Source: Paucibacter sp. PLA-PC-4 (GTDB taxonomy: Bacteria > Pseudomonadota > Gammaproteobacteria > Burkholderiales > Burkholderiaceae_C). From it: a stretch of 64,000 nucleotides of DNA. Positions 15,872 to 23,952 of the stretch are shown here, piece by piece. Positions within the stretch are counted from its first letter, which is position 1; each line of letters opens with the position of its first letter. The translations under genes and the position numbers were made by a program. The stretch is from positions 1-64,000 of the forward strand of contig NZ_JAPFGP010000015.1 in assembly GCF_026241155.1 (NCBI RefSeq), written 5' to 3'. Under the pieces are notes generated by a model. The model saw nothing but the letters and a program-made list of their open reading frames with translations, did no database searches and was not told the origin of the DNA.

Positions 15872-16717
15872 TCATTCGGATGTCGATGATGGAAGCGACA
15901 TTGGCATAGCAACGGGAAATGGGAAACGCTGCTGGTGATCCCGCCACACGCCGAGTCTGCGACGGGCCTCGTTCACGCAAATCATTTTTATCCGCGAGAA
16001 CCGTGATGTGCCGTGGGTGCCGACTACCCCTGTCGCCCAGTCCAAATCCGTGCAGCTATGTCCGGTCCGAGCAAGGTTCCCGATCAAGCCTTGGACCGCG
16101 ACCAGGATTTGCACATCCTCATCCAGAAGGCCGACCTGTTTGGCTTGGCGCAGCGTGACGGGCGGCAGATTCATAAGCGAAGCACCGCAGCTCCGGCAAT
16201 GCGCGAGGCTGATGTGACGGCCGCCCGCGCCTTGCTTGCTAAACAGGCCGACAGGGAGGCGCGCAGGGATGCTGCAGTTTGGGCATGCATCCTCCAGGAG
16301 GCAATCATGCGCCGGACAATACCGCCACTCGTCGAAGCGCCAATGGACCGGGAAGTACAGCGTCGTGGCGTCATGCAGGCACGGAGCGCAGAAGCGTGAA
16401 AAAGGAAGGGTTCGAGTCCCTGCCCGTTCGTAAAGCGGCCGGAGAACCGAACTCGACCCGGCGCGACGGGCAAAACCCGCCATGTGGACCGCCGCGCGTA
16501 AACCGGCAAGCGCCGGTAGCGATGCCAAATGCTGGCCAAACCAATCTACGAATTCCAAGTCGAGATCCCCGCCGGAGAAGTACCTGACCCCCAGGAAACG
16601 CAAGAACTCGGTAATGCCGACACCTTGGTGTAGCGCGGCTCGACTCAGCCACGAAGTGGGCGATTCATCGGGCATCGCCGCCGGCACGTTCGTTAGCTGA
16701 TGGAGCTTGATCAGCAT
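15872..16717 (-). CDS. tniQ: TniQ/TnsD-family target-selection protein (second copy)
   Basis: 281 residues. N-terminal TniQ signature DESPTSWLSRAALHQG, then zinc ligands CAPCL, CPAHDCLLEDACPNC and CRSCG. Family proteins link a target site to the TnsC ATPase. It begins after a very strong GGGGGGAG and is 88 bp behind the first TniQ gene. The two copies are clearly diverged, so they may choose different targets (inference). Confidence 0.88.
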   Translation of the reverse strand: MLIKLHQLTNVPAAMPDESPTSWLSRAALHQGVGITEFLRFLGVRYFSGGDLDLEFVDWFGQHLASLPALAGLRAAVHMAGFARRAGSSSVLRPLYERAGTRTLPFSRFCAPCLHDATTLYFPVHWRFDEWRYCPAHDCLLEDACPNCSIPARLPVGLFSKQGAGGRHISLAHCRSCGASLMNLPPVTLRQAKQVGLLDEDVQILVAVQGLIGNLARTGHSCTDLDWATGVVGTHGTSRFSRIKMICVNEARRRLGVWRDHQQRFPFPVAMPMSLPSSTSE

Positions 16718-16805
16718 AGAGCTCCCCCCGTTTCGTTCTCGCCCTTTAGTTTCTGCACCGTCGTCACAGCCGGGGAAGTCCTGGCTGGCCAGCTTGCTCC
16801 CTCAA

Positions 16806-17762
16806 TCACAAGCTGTCCTCAAACAGCTCTTGTTGCTGAGGACATCGAGGCACCGCGTTGCGCCACCGGCGCCCCAACTTCAACCGTCGTACCTCCCGTG
16901 CGGCGACCGCGCGATCCCAGGCTGTGACGCCGGCCTCTGCTTGCTCGGCCAGCGCAGAAGGCGTGCCCGCCTTGGTCGGGAGCAGCACCCCCCTTGCTGG
17001 GGCCTGCAAGGCAGCGAGCCCGTCGCGCAGTAGGCCGGCCATCTGCGCACTGCTGAGCCATGTCTTTCCGCCCAGCATCTGCTCGCCGCAGAAAGCCTTG
17101 CCGCCACCTGCAAAGGAGTAGATCAAACGGAATGCGCCATCCGGACTCAGGCCCCGCACCTGTGGCGCAATGCGCTCAAGATCAGTGGGTTGGGGTGCAC
17201 TGCAATCCGTCAGTAGCTGCATGGACAGCCACGCAACCCAAGCTTGCAGGGCCGGATCGATAGCGGCCGTTTCTCCGGTCGCAGCCGCGATGAATCCGCC
17301 GCAGTTGCACACCTCAAGCGATGGTCGACGAGGGCTAATAGCTCTTCCGCAGGACCAACACATGTCTTGCAGAAGAACCTTGTGGATGTGGCATGCAGGG
17401 TAGGCCATCAGATCCCACTCCAGCCGGGCGATGCCTTGTTCGCGCAGACATACCGGGCAGACTTGTTGATGGAGATCGCGCAACAGCCAAGCGCTTCTCC
17501 AACGCCGACCGAACAAATCAACCTCTCGCCACCGATCGCGGGTGTGAGGTGCAGGGAGTCGGTTGTGGAACCAAGCCACCGGTACTCCTGTGAGCTCGGC
17601 AAACAGTTCGGCGTCGGAGGCCAGCGGGCGCATGCTGCGTGCCGTGCGGCAATATGCCATGGCCTCTTTGACGTGGGCACCATTCAGGCTTAACACCCGA
17701 AGCATGTACCCGGATGCGGACTCCGGCTGCCGCGGAGGCGCTGATATCGGTAGAGGCGACAT
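16806..17762 (-). CDS. tniQ: TniQ-family target-selection protein (first copy)
   Basis: 318 residues. The start PRQPESASGYMLRVLSLNG is the TniQ N-terminal helix region. Zinc knuckles follow: CPVCL (about 132-136), CHIHK...CWSCG and CNCGG. The C-terminal ~120 residues include a helical region that may contact DNA. The ATG begins one base after the tnsC stop, so the two are tightly coupled. Confidence 0.9.
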   Translation of the reverse strand: MSPLPISAPPRQPESASGYMLRVLSLNGAHVKEAMAYCRTARSMRPLASDAELFAELTGVPVAWFHNRLPAPHTRDRWREVDLFGRRWRSAWLLRDLHQQVCPVCLREQGIARLEWDLMAYPACHIHKVLLQDMCWSCGRAISPRRPSLEVCNCGGFIAAATGETAAIDPALQAWVAWLSMQLLTDCSAPQPTDLERIAPQVRGLSPDGAFRLIYSFAGGGKAFCGEQMLGGKTWLSSAQMAGLLRDGLAALQAPARGVLLPTKAGTPSALAEQAEAGVTAWDRAVAAREVRRLKLGRRWRNAVPRCPQQQELFEDSL

Positions 17763-18707
17763 CTACACCCCCCACGGGTTGGGTGTCTCGATGAGCCCAC
17801 CCAGTGCAACGGGAAAGGCGCTGCGCAGATCATCGGTGCACAGATCACTGCGGTGGGCGTCCGCTGCAACGAGGATGGCTTCCACCACGATCATCTTCAG
17901 CGCTCGCAGATTGCCCCGTGTCGCCCTATGGAGCAGCACGATCTGCCGGGATTCTGTGAGGAACTTCAAGCAATGCTGCTGGCTGTGTGCGGCAAGGCCA
18001 TGCACAACCCCAGCCCAATCGTTATCGAGCGCAAAATTCCCCAGCATGGCCTTGCTTGCGCAGCGGCTGTGCAGGTACTTGTCCCGCTCCGGAAGCTGCT
18101 CCAGGCCAGGCCCCCCGGTCAACACCAAACCGATCTGCGCATCCATGATCTCCCGCAGGTACTCAGTGATCTCGTTGCCCTCCTCGCTGCCGGCCGGCCA
18201 GGCGGAGGTGCGAATACACAAGTTGTGTGCTTCATCCACAAGCAAAAGGTGGGTGCGTTTTTGCTTGAGTGCGTCGATGGACATGTCTCGCTTCAAGCCC
18301 ACGCTCTGATTGCTGACTTTCGGGAATGGATAGCGCAGCGCTCTCAGGATCGATTCCACCGTGTGTCGCAGGGTCGGGCGATGGCGCAGCCGGATTCTGA
18401 TCGCGCCACATCCACGATCGAACAGCTCGCTGCCCGGTACAGAATCGGCGTAGTACCGAAGCAGGGTGGTCTTCCCGGAGCCCGGCGGACCGATCAAGCG
18501 AAGACCGGCTGGTATGGTGAGCGCCTTGCCCAGTTGGAACACACGATCGGCAGATGCCAGAGCTGACTGGAAGGCGCCGTGAATGACGATGGCCTTGTCA
18601 ATCTCCGTGCCGCGACGTATCGCCTCAATGCTGTAGGTCTTCTGGCGGCGCTCGGCGACCCGGCGATCAAGCTCATCGGTGTCGATGTCGTCAAACATGG
18701 CGGCCAC
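17763..18707 (-). CDS. tnsC: TnsC/TniB-family AAA+ transposition regulator
   Basis: 314 residues. Walker A GPPGSGKT (73-80) and Walker B LLLVDEAH (154-161) are intact. The ATPase forms filaments that connect target-bound TniQ to the TnsAB transposase. The start overlaps the end of tnsB by 17 bp (8 bp if the fourth codon, also ATG, is used). Confidence 0.92.
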   Translation of the reverse strand: MAAMFDDIDTDELDRRVAERRQKTYSIEAIRRGTEIDKAIVIHGAFQSALASADRVFQLGKALTIPAGLRLIGPPGSGKTTLLRYYADSVPGSELFDRGCGAIRIRLRHRPTLRHTVESILRALRYPFPKVSNQSVGLKRDMSIDALKQKRTHLLLVDEAHNLCIRTSAWPAGSEEGNEITEYLREIMDAQIGLVLTGGPGLEQLPERDKYLHSRCASKAMLGNFALDNDWAGVVHGLAAHSQQHCLKFLTESRQIVLLHRATRGNLRALKMIVVEAILVAADAHRSDLCTDDLRSAFPVALGGLIETPNPWGV

Positions 18708-20700
18708 CTACGAAAGACAAGGTATCGAAGGCCGGGATCTGAAACGCTGGCACCTCCATTTCGTTGATGGCAACGAGCTTTGGCGCCGATGGCGCCATTG
18801 ACCTGGCTTCAGCCGACTGCGATCTCAGGACATCGACCGACGTCAGCCCGCTCATGGCGCGCAGCTGCGACTGCTTCAGCCGCTTGCCGTGCACTGCTTG
18901 TGAATTCCATAGGTCCATCAACTCCAGCTTGGCTGCCGCGAGCTTCTCCGGGATCTTTCGCCTGGCCAGGTCGCCCGTGAGCCGTGCCCTGATCGCCTTG
19001 TGTTGGACTAAGGAAAGGCCCGCTGTGTACTCCGGTTGACAGCTGGGAACTCTCAACCAGCCCTTGGTCCGGGGATCCTGCACGTGGACGTAGCTCAGAT
19101 CCTGGGGATTGAACTTAACCGTCGTCTTGAATGACTGCGCCGTGGCGCGGCGCAACTCGGCGAGTTCGACCGAGCTGTAGCGGATGTAGTCAGACACAAC
19201 GCCCTCTTGGTTAACAGCCAGCGACTTGCTTGCCGCGACGATGATGTCGAGTTCTTCGGTACTGGTCGGCAGTGCCGGCGGTAGCAGTCTTTCCATCCCC
19301 TCGCCAAACCGGTCGAATGCCAGGCCGAGGTTGCGCCGGTTGATCTCGAACGGGTGAACATCGACGAACGCTTTGAGCAGGCCGCTACAAATCGCGCTGA
19401 AAGTGATGACGGCGGTCTTGTCCGGATTGAGCGGCAGGTAGTTGCTTTTGGGCTTCTCAACGCGGCCCGGATGAGGCAGGTATTGGAGATAGGTTCCTAG
19501 CGCTCGCTCAACGAAAGGCTTCAACCATGGCTGGCGAACGGCGCAAAACAGCAGATCTGTGTTCAGGTGCTGCGCTACCGAATGAAACTGCGGCGAATGG
19601 AACTCCAGTCCGTTGTCGACGACGAACATCATCGGGATGCCATAGGCCAGCCACGGGTTTGACAGCCCTTGCCCAGCTGTCAGATCGCCTTTCGGCGAGA
19701 TTGCGACCTTGAGCGCTGAAAGCGTCGTCGACAGGCCAGTTCCCCAGAAACTGATGAAGAAGCCGCAGACATACCCGCTGTGCGAGTCAACAACGATCGT
19801 GATCGTCGGGCGGCCCAGTGGCATACCGTTGATATCGTTGATGACCACCACATCCACGATGGTGTGGTCGATCTCGTAGCGCTGCATGACGCGATCGGCC
19901 GCGATGCCTTTGAGTGCATACCGCCATTTGTTCTGCGCATAGGAGAGGTTGAATCGAGCTGCATCACGCTCGTATGGCGAGGTTTCCTGGGTGAGGCGTC
20001 GTAGCGTCGAGGTGCTGATGTGCGCTTCGTCCTCAGAGATCTGATTGGCGGCAGCCAAACGCTCAAGCTTGCGATCGACCAGCAGCTTCGTCATTTCTAG
20101 CGTCGGCCGAGACCGCTGGAAATAATGCGTTCTTAAAAGCTCGCGCCCAGCTTCGACGACAGCCGGGTGCAGACGACGACGGGGCCGCCGGGTGACTACT
20201 CGGTTCAATAGGGCGGCGACATTGCCGCCGCTGACTTCCCATCGCCGCAGCCACTCCATCACGGTTGAGGCTGACGGGGCTGCATGGTCCAACACCTCAG
20301 CGCTGTTTTGCATGGGCATCTTGCCCTGCAGATCGCGGATTGCCTTCTCAATTTGACAGCGCTGTCCGCGCGTCAGCCCTTGCCGGCTGACGTAGGTGAT
20401 GTAGGCGTGACGGCGCGAAATTTCGGCGCGGTGCTTCGGCGGAATGTCGTCGAGCGTCGTGACTAGGCGGACCGGCCCGTTCCCCTGCGCAGCCAATGGG
20501 GGCGCTTCGGCTGCGACCACGACCAACCGCTTCGCCAGCACCTCACGCTGCAGGTGAGCCAAGGTCATCGTCCTTGTCATGCCGGTCACCTGATCGACAA
20601 AGACTAGGCTTTTCTCCTTGTCATTGACTTCTCGTTCAAATCGCCACGTTCTGTCCCCATGGCGGACTACCAAGCCAATCGCTACAACGTACGTGCTCAT
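18691..20700 (-). CDS. tnsB: TnsB/TniA-family DDE transposase
   Basis: 669 residues. N-terminal helix-turn-helix DNA-binding region, then a retroviral-integrase catalytic core with Asp278 (YEIDHT), Asp362 (VVDNGLEFHS) and Glu398 (KPFVERALG), a D-D-35-E arrangement. A Mu-type C-terminal domain follows. It binds the end repeats at 2268-2314 and 23734-23868 and joins 3' ends to target DNA with a 5-bp stagger, consistent with the GTTGG duplication. It overlaps tnsA by 65 bp. Confidence 0.95.
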   Translation of the reverse strand: MSTYVVAIGLVVRHGDRTWRFEREVNDKEKSLVFVDQVTGMTRTMTLAHLQREVLAKRLVVVAAEAPPLAAQGNGPVRLVTTLDDIPPKHRAEISRRHAYITYVSRQGLTRGQRCQIEKAIRDLQGKMPMQNSAEVLDHAAPSASTVMEWLRRWEVSGGNVAALLNRVVTRRPRRRLHPAVVEAGRELLRTHYFQRSRPTLEMTKLLVDRKLERLAAANQISEDEAHISTSTLRRLTQETSPYERDAARFNLSYAQNKWRYALKGIAADRVMQRYEIDHTIVDVVVINDINGMPLGRPTITIVVDSHSGYVCGFFISFWGTGLSTTLSALKVAISPKGDLTAGQGLSNPWLAYGIPMMFVVDNGLEFHSPQFHSVAQHLNTDLLFCAVRQPWLKPFVERALGTYLQYLPHPGRVEKPKSNYLPLNPDKTAVITFSAICSGLLKAFVDVHPFEINRRNLGLAFDRFGEGMERLLPPALPTSTEELDIIVAASKSLAVNQEGVVSDYIRYSSVELAELRRATAQSFKTTVKFNPQDLSYVHVQDPRTKGWLRVPSCQPEYTAGLSLVQHKAIRARLTGDLARRKIPEKLAAAKLELMDLWNSQAVHGKRLKQSQLRAMSGLTSVDVLRSQSAEARSMAPSAPKLVAINEMEVPAFQIPAFDTLSFVGGRHV

Positions 20701-21310
20701 CCTCGTGCTCCATTGATGTGAGCCTGTTCGAGGGGGAAATATCCAGCTGCGGCCCAGCCGTCAAGAGCCGGCGACCCACTGCGTGACCGATCACGTGGTG
20801 GCTGAAACCTTGCGCAAGCGCGTCTGCAATCAAGAGATCCTGACGCGAGCGCACGAGGTTCAACAGCCCGGCCAATTCATCGGCCGGTGCTGAGCGCCTG
20901 GCTTGGTCTCGAAGGCACTCTGCCCGCCCGACGCGTTCGTCGGTCAGCCATGCGTCCGTACAGACGTAATACTCGATGCCAGCGTTAGTCAACTGCGCTG
21001 AGCAGCAATCAAATTTGCGCCGGTGCTCGTCCAACAAAGCCTCTGGCTTTACTTCCACGACGATATGCGTCCCATCCCTTAGCCTTACTTGGAAGTCCGG
21101 GATGTGGCGGCGCTCCGTGTCGTCAACCATATAGGTCAACGTCATCGGCTGATGTCGGATCTGCTCCGCCATTGGCATCAACAGCAGTATTTCGATGCAG
21201 CTCTTCTCCAGGAAGGACTCGTGATGAATCGGGTCGCTCTGGAACCAAGATGCATGTACGGCACCAACTGATCGATGTGGCGATGTCGTAATGACTTGGC
21301 GTGCTGGTTT
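20636..21310 (-). CDS. tnsA: TnsA-family endonuclease (5'-strand cleavage)
   Basis: 224 residues from the ATG at 21310. The catalytic set of the TnsA restriction-like fold is visible: Glu36 (FLEKSCIE), Asp73 (IPDFQV) and Glu87-x-Lys89 (VVEVKPE). With TnsB it would give clean cut-and-paste excision. A GTG at 21373 would add 21 residues but has no ribosome binding site and precedes the conserved start PARQVITT. The presence of TnsA separates this element from the Tn5053/Tn402 group. Confidence 0.88.
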   Translation of the reverse strand, partial: KPARQVITTSPHRSVGAVHASWFQSDPIHHESFLEKSCIEILLLMPMAEQIRHQPMTLTYMVDDTERRHIPDFQVRLRDGTHIVVEVKPEALLDEHRRKFDCCSAQLTNAGIEYYVCTDAWLTDERVGRAECLRDQARRSAPADELAGLLNLVRSRQDLLIADALAQGFSHHVIGHAVGRRLLTAGPQLDISPSNRLTSMEHEDEHVRCSDWLGSPPWGQNVAI

Positions 21311-21457
21311 CATATCCCCGAACAGACAAAAGAAATCCACCCCGACGGGAGTCAGGGACTTGACGACAGGCACGGGGAGGACGAAACTAGCGATTCCACA
21401 CGGTTGTTTCGACAGCCACGCGCCGGCCCTTCGAAAGATTGGTCGGCGTTTTCTTTT

Positions 21458-21706
21458 CTACATCTTGGCCTCCTGGGAAGTTGGTGCTTCCATACGCAGA
21501 ACGGCTTGATCCATTGGTGGTTTCAAGCCGAGTGCCTGCGCTATCTGGTGAGATGACCCACGCCTTGCGTGGCAGCGCCCGCTAAGGACTTGATAGACCA
21601 TGTTTGGGTCGAACCCATGATCGCGCGCCCACGACGCGACGGACTGGCCCCTGAGGTAGAAATCCTCCCGAACGCGCGTCAGATCGTCGCTAGTGAACAT
21701 ATTCAT
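21458..21706 (-). CDS. Ner/BcepMu gp16-like DNA-binding protein, likely transposon repressor
   Basis: 82 residues with the phage-type helix-turn-helix FYLRGQSVASWARDHGFDP followed by MVYQVLSGRCHARRGSS. Family members repress phage or mobile-element genes. It sits directly upstream of tnsA in the same direction, with a striking operator before its own start, so autoregulation and control of the tns operon are likely (inference). Confidence 0.8.
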   Translation of the reverse strand: MNMFTSDDLTRVREDFYLRGQSVASWARDHGFDPNMVYQVLSGRCHARRGSSHQIAQALGLKPPMDQAVLRMEAPTSQEAKM

Positions 21707-21718
21707 GGCTGCAAAACT

Positions 21719-21757
21719 TTACTGAACAAGTTTGTACAAAACAAGTTTGTTCAGTAA
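21719..21757. promoter_or_regulatory. Operator: perfect 11-bp inverted repeat with nested direct repeats
   Basis: TTACTGAACAA (21719-21729) and TTGTTCAGTAA (21747-21757) are perfect inverted arms 17 bp apart. The same block contains a direct repeat AACAAGTTTGT at 21725-21735 and 21740-21750. It lies 13-51 bp upstream of the repressor ATG. Confidence 0.8.
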
Positions 21758-22385
21758 TTCCTTGAATGGGGCCGCGATGGTAGCGGCATTACATAAATGG
21801 CGCAAATTTCTACTATAAGAAAAGCACTCTTGATTCGATCTTTGCCATGCGTGACGTGAGTGCATTATTCGGGCACTAACTATTGATGCCCGAATAACCA
21901 GGTATTTTCCAGAATAGATGCAGTGCATCAAATGCGGCATTTCGTAGAGTTCAATGACTCATTCCCTAGTTGAAACAGCTATTTGAGTCGCGAACTTGAA
22001 ACATTCAGCCGGACGGGGGCTGCTTTATAGATTGGTGGTAACCCGGGCAGTTCACTGCATCTGTTCGCCCTCACCCAGGAGCAATGCCAAGCGCGCCTCT
22101 CATGCCTACGCACTCCGTGCAAAAGTCTCGGTTGCGAGCGCTTCCTTTGATGGCGCGGCCAGTTGCAACGCATGGAAGCTGCACGATGGCGGTTTCTACG
22201 TTCTGGTTGTCTTGCTCGAACGTCAAGACCGTCGATGACTACGCAGCGTTGCTGCACTGGCGCATCAAGCTCGCGGCCACCTGGGCTATGTCTAGGCCGC
22301 CGCCGTGGCGGTGGCAAGGGGTGTAGTTAATTGACCACTTATGGTTGGCCCAACGTTCCACCTAATTCAATCAACGGGAGGGTTG
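21758..22385. other. Gap between the repressor and the nuclease gene
   Basis: No intact gene. The first ~200 bp are AT-rich and probably hold the promoter of the repressor/tns operon. At 22060-22310 the plus strand looks weakly coding (SFDGAASCNAWKLHDGGFYV, then a switch to DDYAALLHWRIKLAA in another frame), as in a decayed gene of unknown kind. Confidence 0.4.
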
Positions 22386-23570
22386 ATGGGGATCATCGAC
22401 TTCAGGGAAATCGTTTCGCCAAAGGCCGGTCACGCATCAAGCGAAAACGCGCCGATAGGAAGGTCGAACCTTTCAGACGACTTTGAGGTGTTTTGTCAGG
22501 ACTTCTTCCTGAAAGTCCGCGAGTTCACAATCTTCAAGTCCGTGTCCAAAGGCCCCGATGGTGGCATCGACCTCGGAGTAGAGGAGAAGCTTCTCGACGG
22601 CACTACCGTGCGTTGGCTGGTGAGCTGCAAGCACAACGCGCACTCTGGCAAAGCAGTTTCAGAGGTTGAGGAAAGAAACATCATTGAGCGCGTCGGAAAT
22701 TGGGAATGTGACGGCTTCATCCCCTTCTACACGACCGTCCCAGCCGCGACAGTCGGAGGGCACATAGATGGCGTTGAGAAGCTGGGGAAGCGGGTCGAGC
22801 GCTTCTTTAAGGATCGCATCGAGCGAGAGCTTCTCAGCTCCCCTGCGGGCATCCAGCTCGCAGCGCGCTACTTCCCGCGCTCAATGGTTAATCACTATAC
22901 GAAGATCATTGAAACGGCTCAGCTCTACACCGAGGAGGACTTGATCATTGAGAACGGCTTTCTGTACGCGCCGGGTGGTATCTCTCGATTCGTACATGGC
23001 ACGACGGAGGCCGAGCTGGCCGCAACAAAGTCGAACTTGACACATCTAGCCAACGTGTTCGCGACAATGAGCATGCACGCTCCGTACTTTGTGCACGCTC
23101 TTAACGATGCTATCAAGCTGGCGCCCAATTTTTTTACGAACCACCACGACCCCGCGGCAGAGCTGAAAGACTTCGTCGACATCATGCCAACGTGGTCCCC
23201 TAATGCACTGGCGCGCGCATCACGTGTTGAAGGGCTGGCTTTCATGTACTTCGTTGCATCAGTTTGGTCGTTCTGGGACTGGGAGCAAGCTCACGACGTG
23301 TTTGCTCAGGCGATGGCTATTCGAAGCAAGTTGGGTTTCAGCTATTCCGACTCTGACCTCGATGATTTCGTTGCTTCCACGGACTTCTGGTCCAAGGTCG
23401 ACTATCACAAGAAGAATGGACTCCTTACGTCAGGACTAGTCGCTCTCAAACTCCAAGAGGAAGCACGCGATGTTTTGGCCCGGTTAGTGGCGTTCGCCAG
23501 TCCGATACCGAAGAAACTTCGCAAGAACGACACTGCGCCGGATCACCAGCAGGATGCTGAAGCGCAATGA
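22386..23570 (+). CDS. PD-(D/E)XK restriction-endonuclease-like protein
   Basis: 394 residues. The N-terminal domain has KGPDGGIDLGV (Asp62) and VSCKHN (Lys82), the Mrr-type nuclease core, with Glu34 in DDFEVFCQ upstream. The remaining ~250 residues are helical and unrecognised, perhaps a sensor. The ATG at 22386 follows GGGAGGG and is preferred over an upstream frame start. It is a lone cargo gene next to the right end, transcribed toward it. No methyltransferase is present, so it is not a classical restriction pair. Confidence 0.78.
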   Translation: MGIIDFREIVSPKAGHASSENAPIGRSNLSDDFEVFCQDFFLKVREFTIFKSVSKGPDGGIDLGVEEKLLDGTTVRWLVSCKHNAHSGKAVSEVEERNIIERVGNWECDGFIPFYTTVPAATVGGHIDGVEKLGKRVERFFKDRIERELLSSPAGIQLAARYFPRSMVNHYTKIIETAQLYTEEDLIIENGFLYAPGGISRFVHGTTEAELAATKSNLTHLANVFATMSMHAPYFVHALNDAIKLAPNFFTNHHDPAAELKDFVDIMPTWSPNALARASRVEGLAFMYFVASVWSFWDWEQAHDVFAQAMAIRSKLGFSYSDSDLDDFVASTDFWSKVDYHKKNGLLTSGLVALKLQEEARDVLARLVAFASPIPKKLRKNDTAPDHQQDAEAQ

Positions 23571-23733
23571 ATCGGCCTTTAGCTTACCTCGTTGGTGCAG
23601 AGGTAACTTTGATTGTCAGTTCAAAGGGGCTAGTGGCTTTGCCTGGTGGTCGCTGGGTCTCCAACGGCCGCACAGGTGGTAGGTGTTAGCCCGGCCGCGG
23701 CGTATCGTCGAGCACGTCGGGATACGTCGTAAA

Positions 23734-23868
23734 AGTTCAGACTTGAAAGAACAGAAATCGGAAAAGTTCAGACTTGAGTGAGCAAATAGTTCAGACTTGC
23801 CGGAGCAAAGTTTCTCTAAGTGCTTGTTCTGTCTATCGAGGTTGTTCAGAGATGAACGGTTTTCGACA
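23734..23868 (-). repeat. Transposon right end with four TnsB-type repeats
   Basis: AGTTCAGACTTG occurs exactly at 23734-23745, 23765-23776 and 23788-23799, and a variant GTTCAGAGATG lies at 23844-23854 next to the terminal ATGAACGGTTTTCGACA. Four sites here against two at the left end mirror the Tn7 right/left asymmetry. The interval 23571-23733 has no gene. Confidence 0.9.
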
Positions 23869-23873
23869 GTTGG
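23869..23873. repeat. Target-site duplication, right copy (GTTGG)
   Basis: Exact partner of the GTTGG at 2263-2267, directly after the terminal TTTTCGACA. Confidence 0.93.
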
Positions 23874-23952
23874 GCATTGATTGAGAATCGGTGGCCGCTT
23901 TCCAACTGCACGGACTCACTGTGTTCACGTCTATCCAATCCGCTGCCGCGTC

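Larger units (their letters stand above)
2268..23868. mobile_element. Tn7-like transposon with a defence-gene cargo (complete, 21,601 bp)
   Basis: The boundaries are seen directly: the left end begins TGTCGAAAACCGTTCAT and the right end is its inverted copy, and a GTTGG duplication flanks both. Subterminal repeats related to AGTTCAGACTTG occur twice at the left and four times at the right, as expected for TnsB binding sites. The operon tnsA-tnsB-tnsC-tniQ-tniQ-orf111 is read leftwards, away from the right end, as in Tn7. No tnsE, Cas or CRISPR components are visible. Cargo: a ubiquitin-like conjugation operon, XRE/ImmA, a kinase operon, a dCTP deaminase, IS debris and a nuclease. All core genes look intact, so the element may be mobile. 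Confidence 0.93.

Noticed and set aside
2268-23868. CRISPR-associated transposon
   Set aside because: No Cas genes and no direct-repeat array were found in the element despite two TniQ genes.
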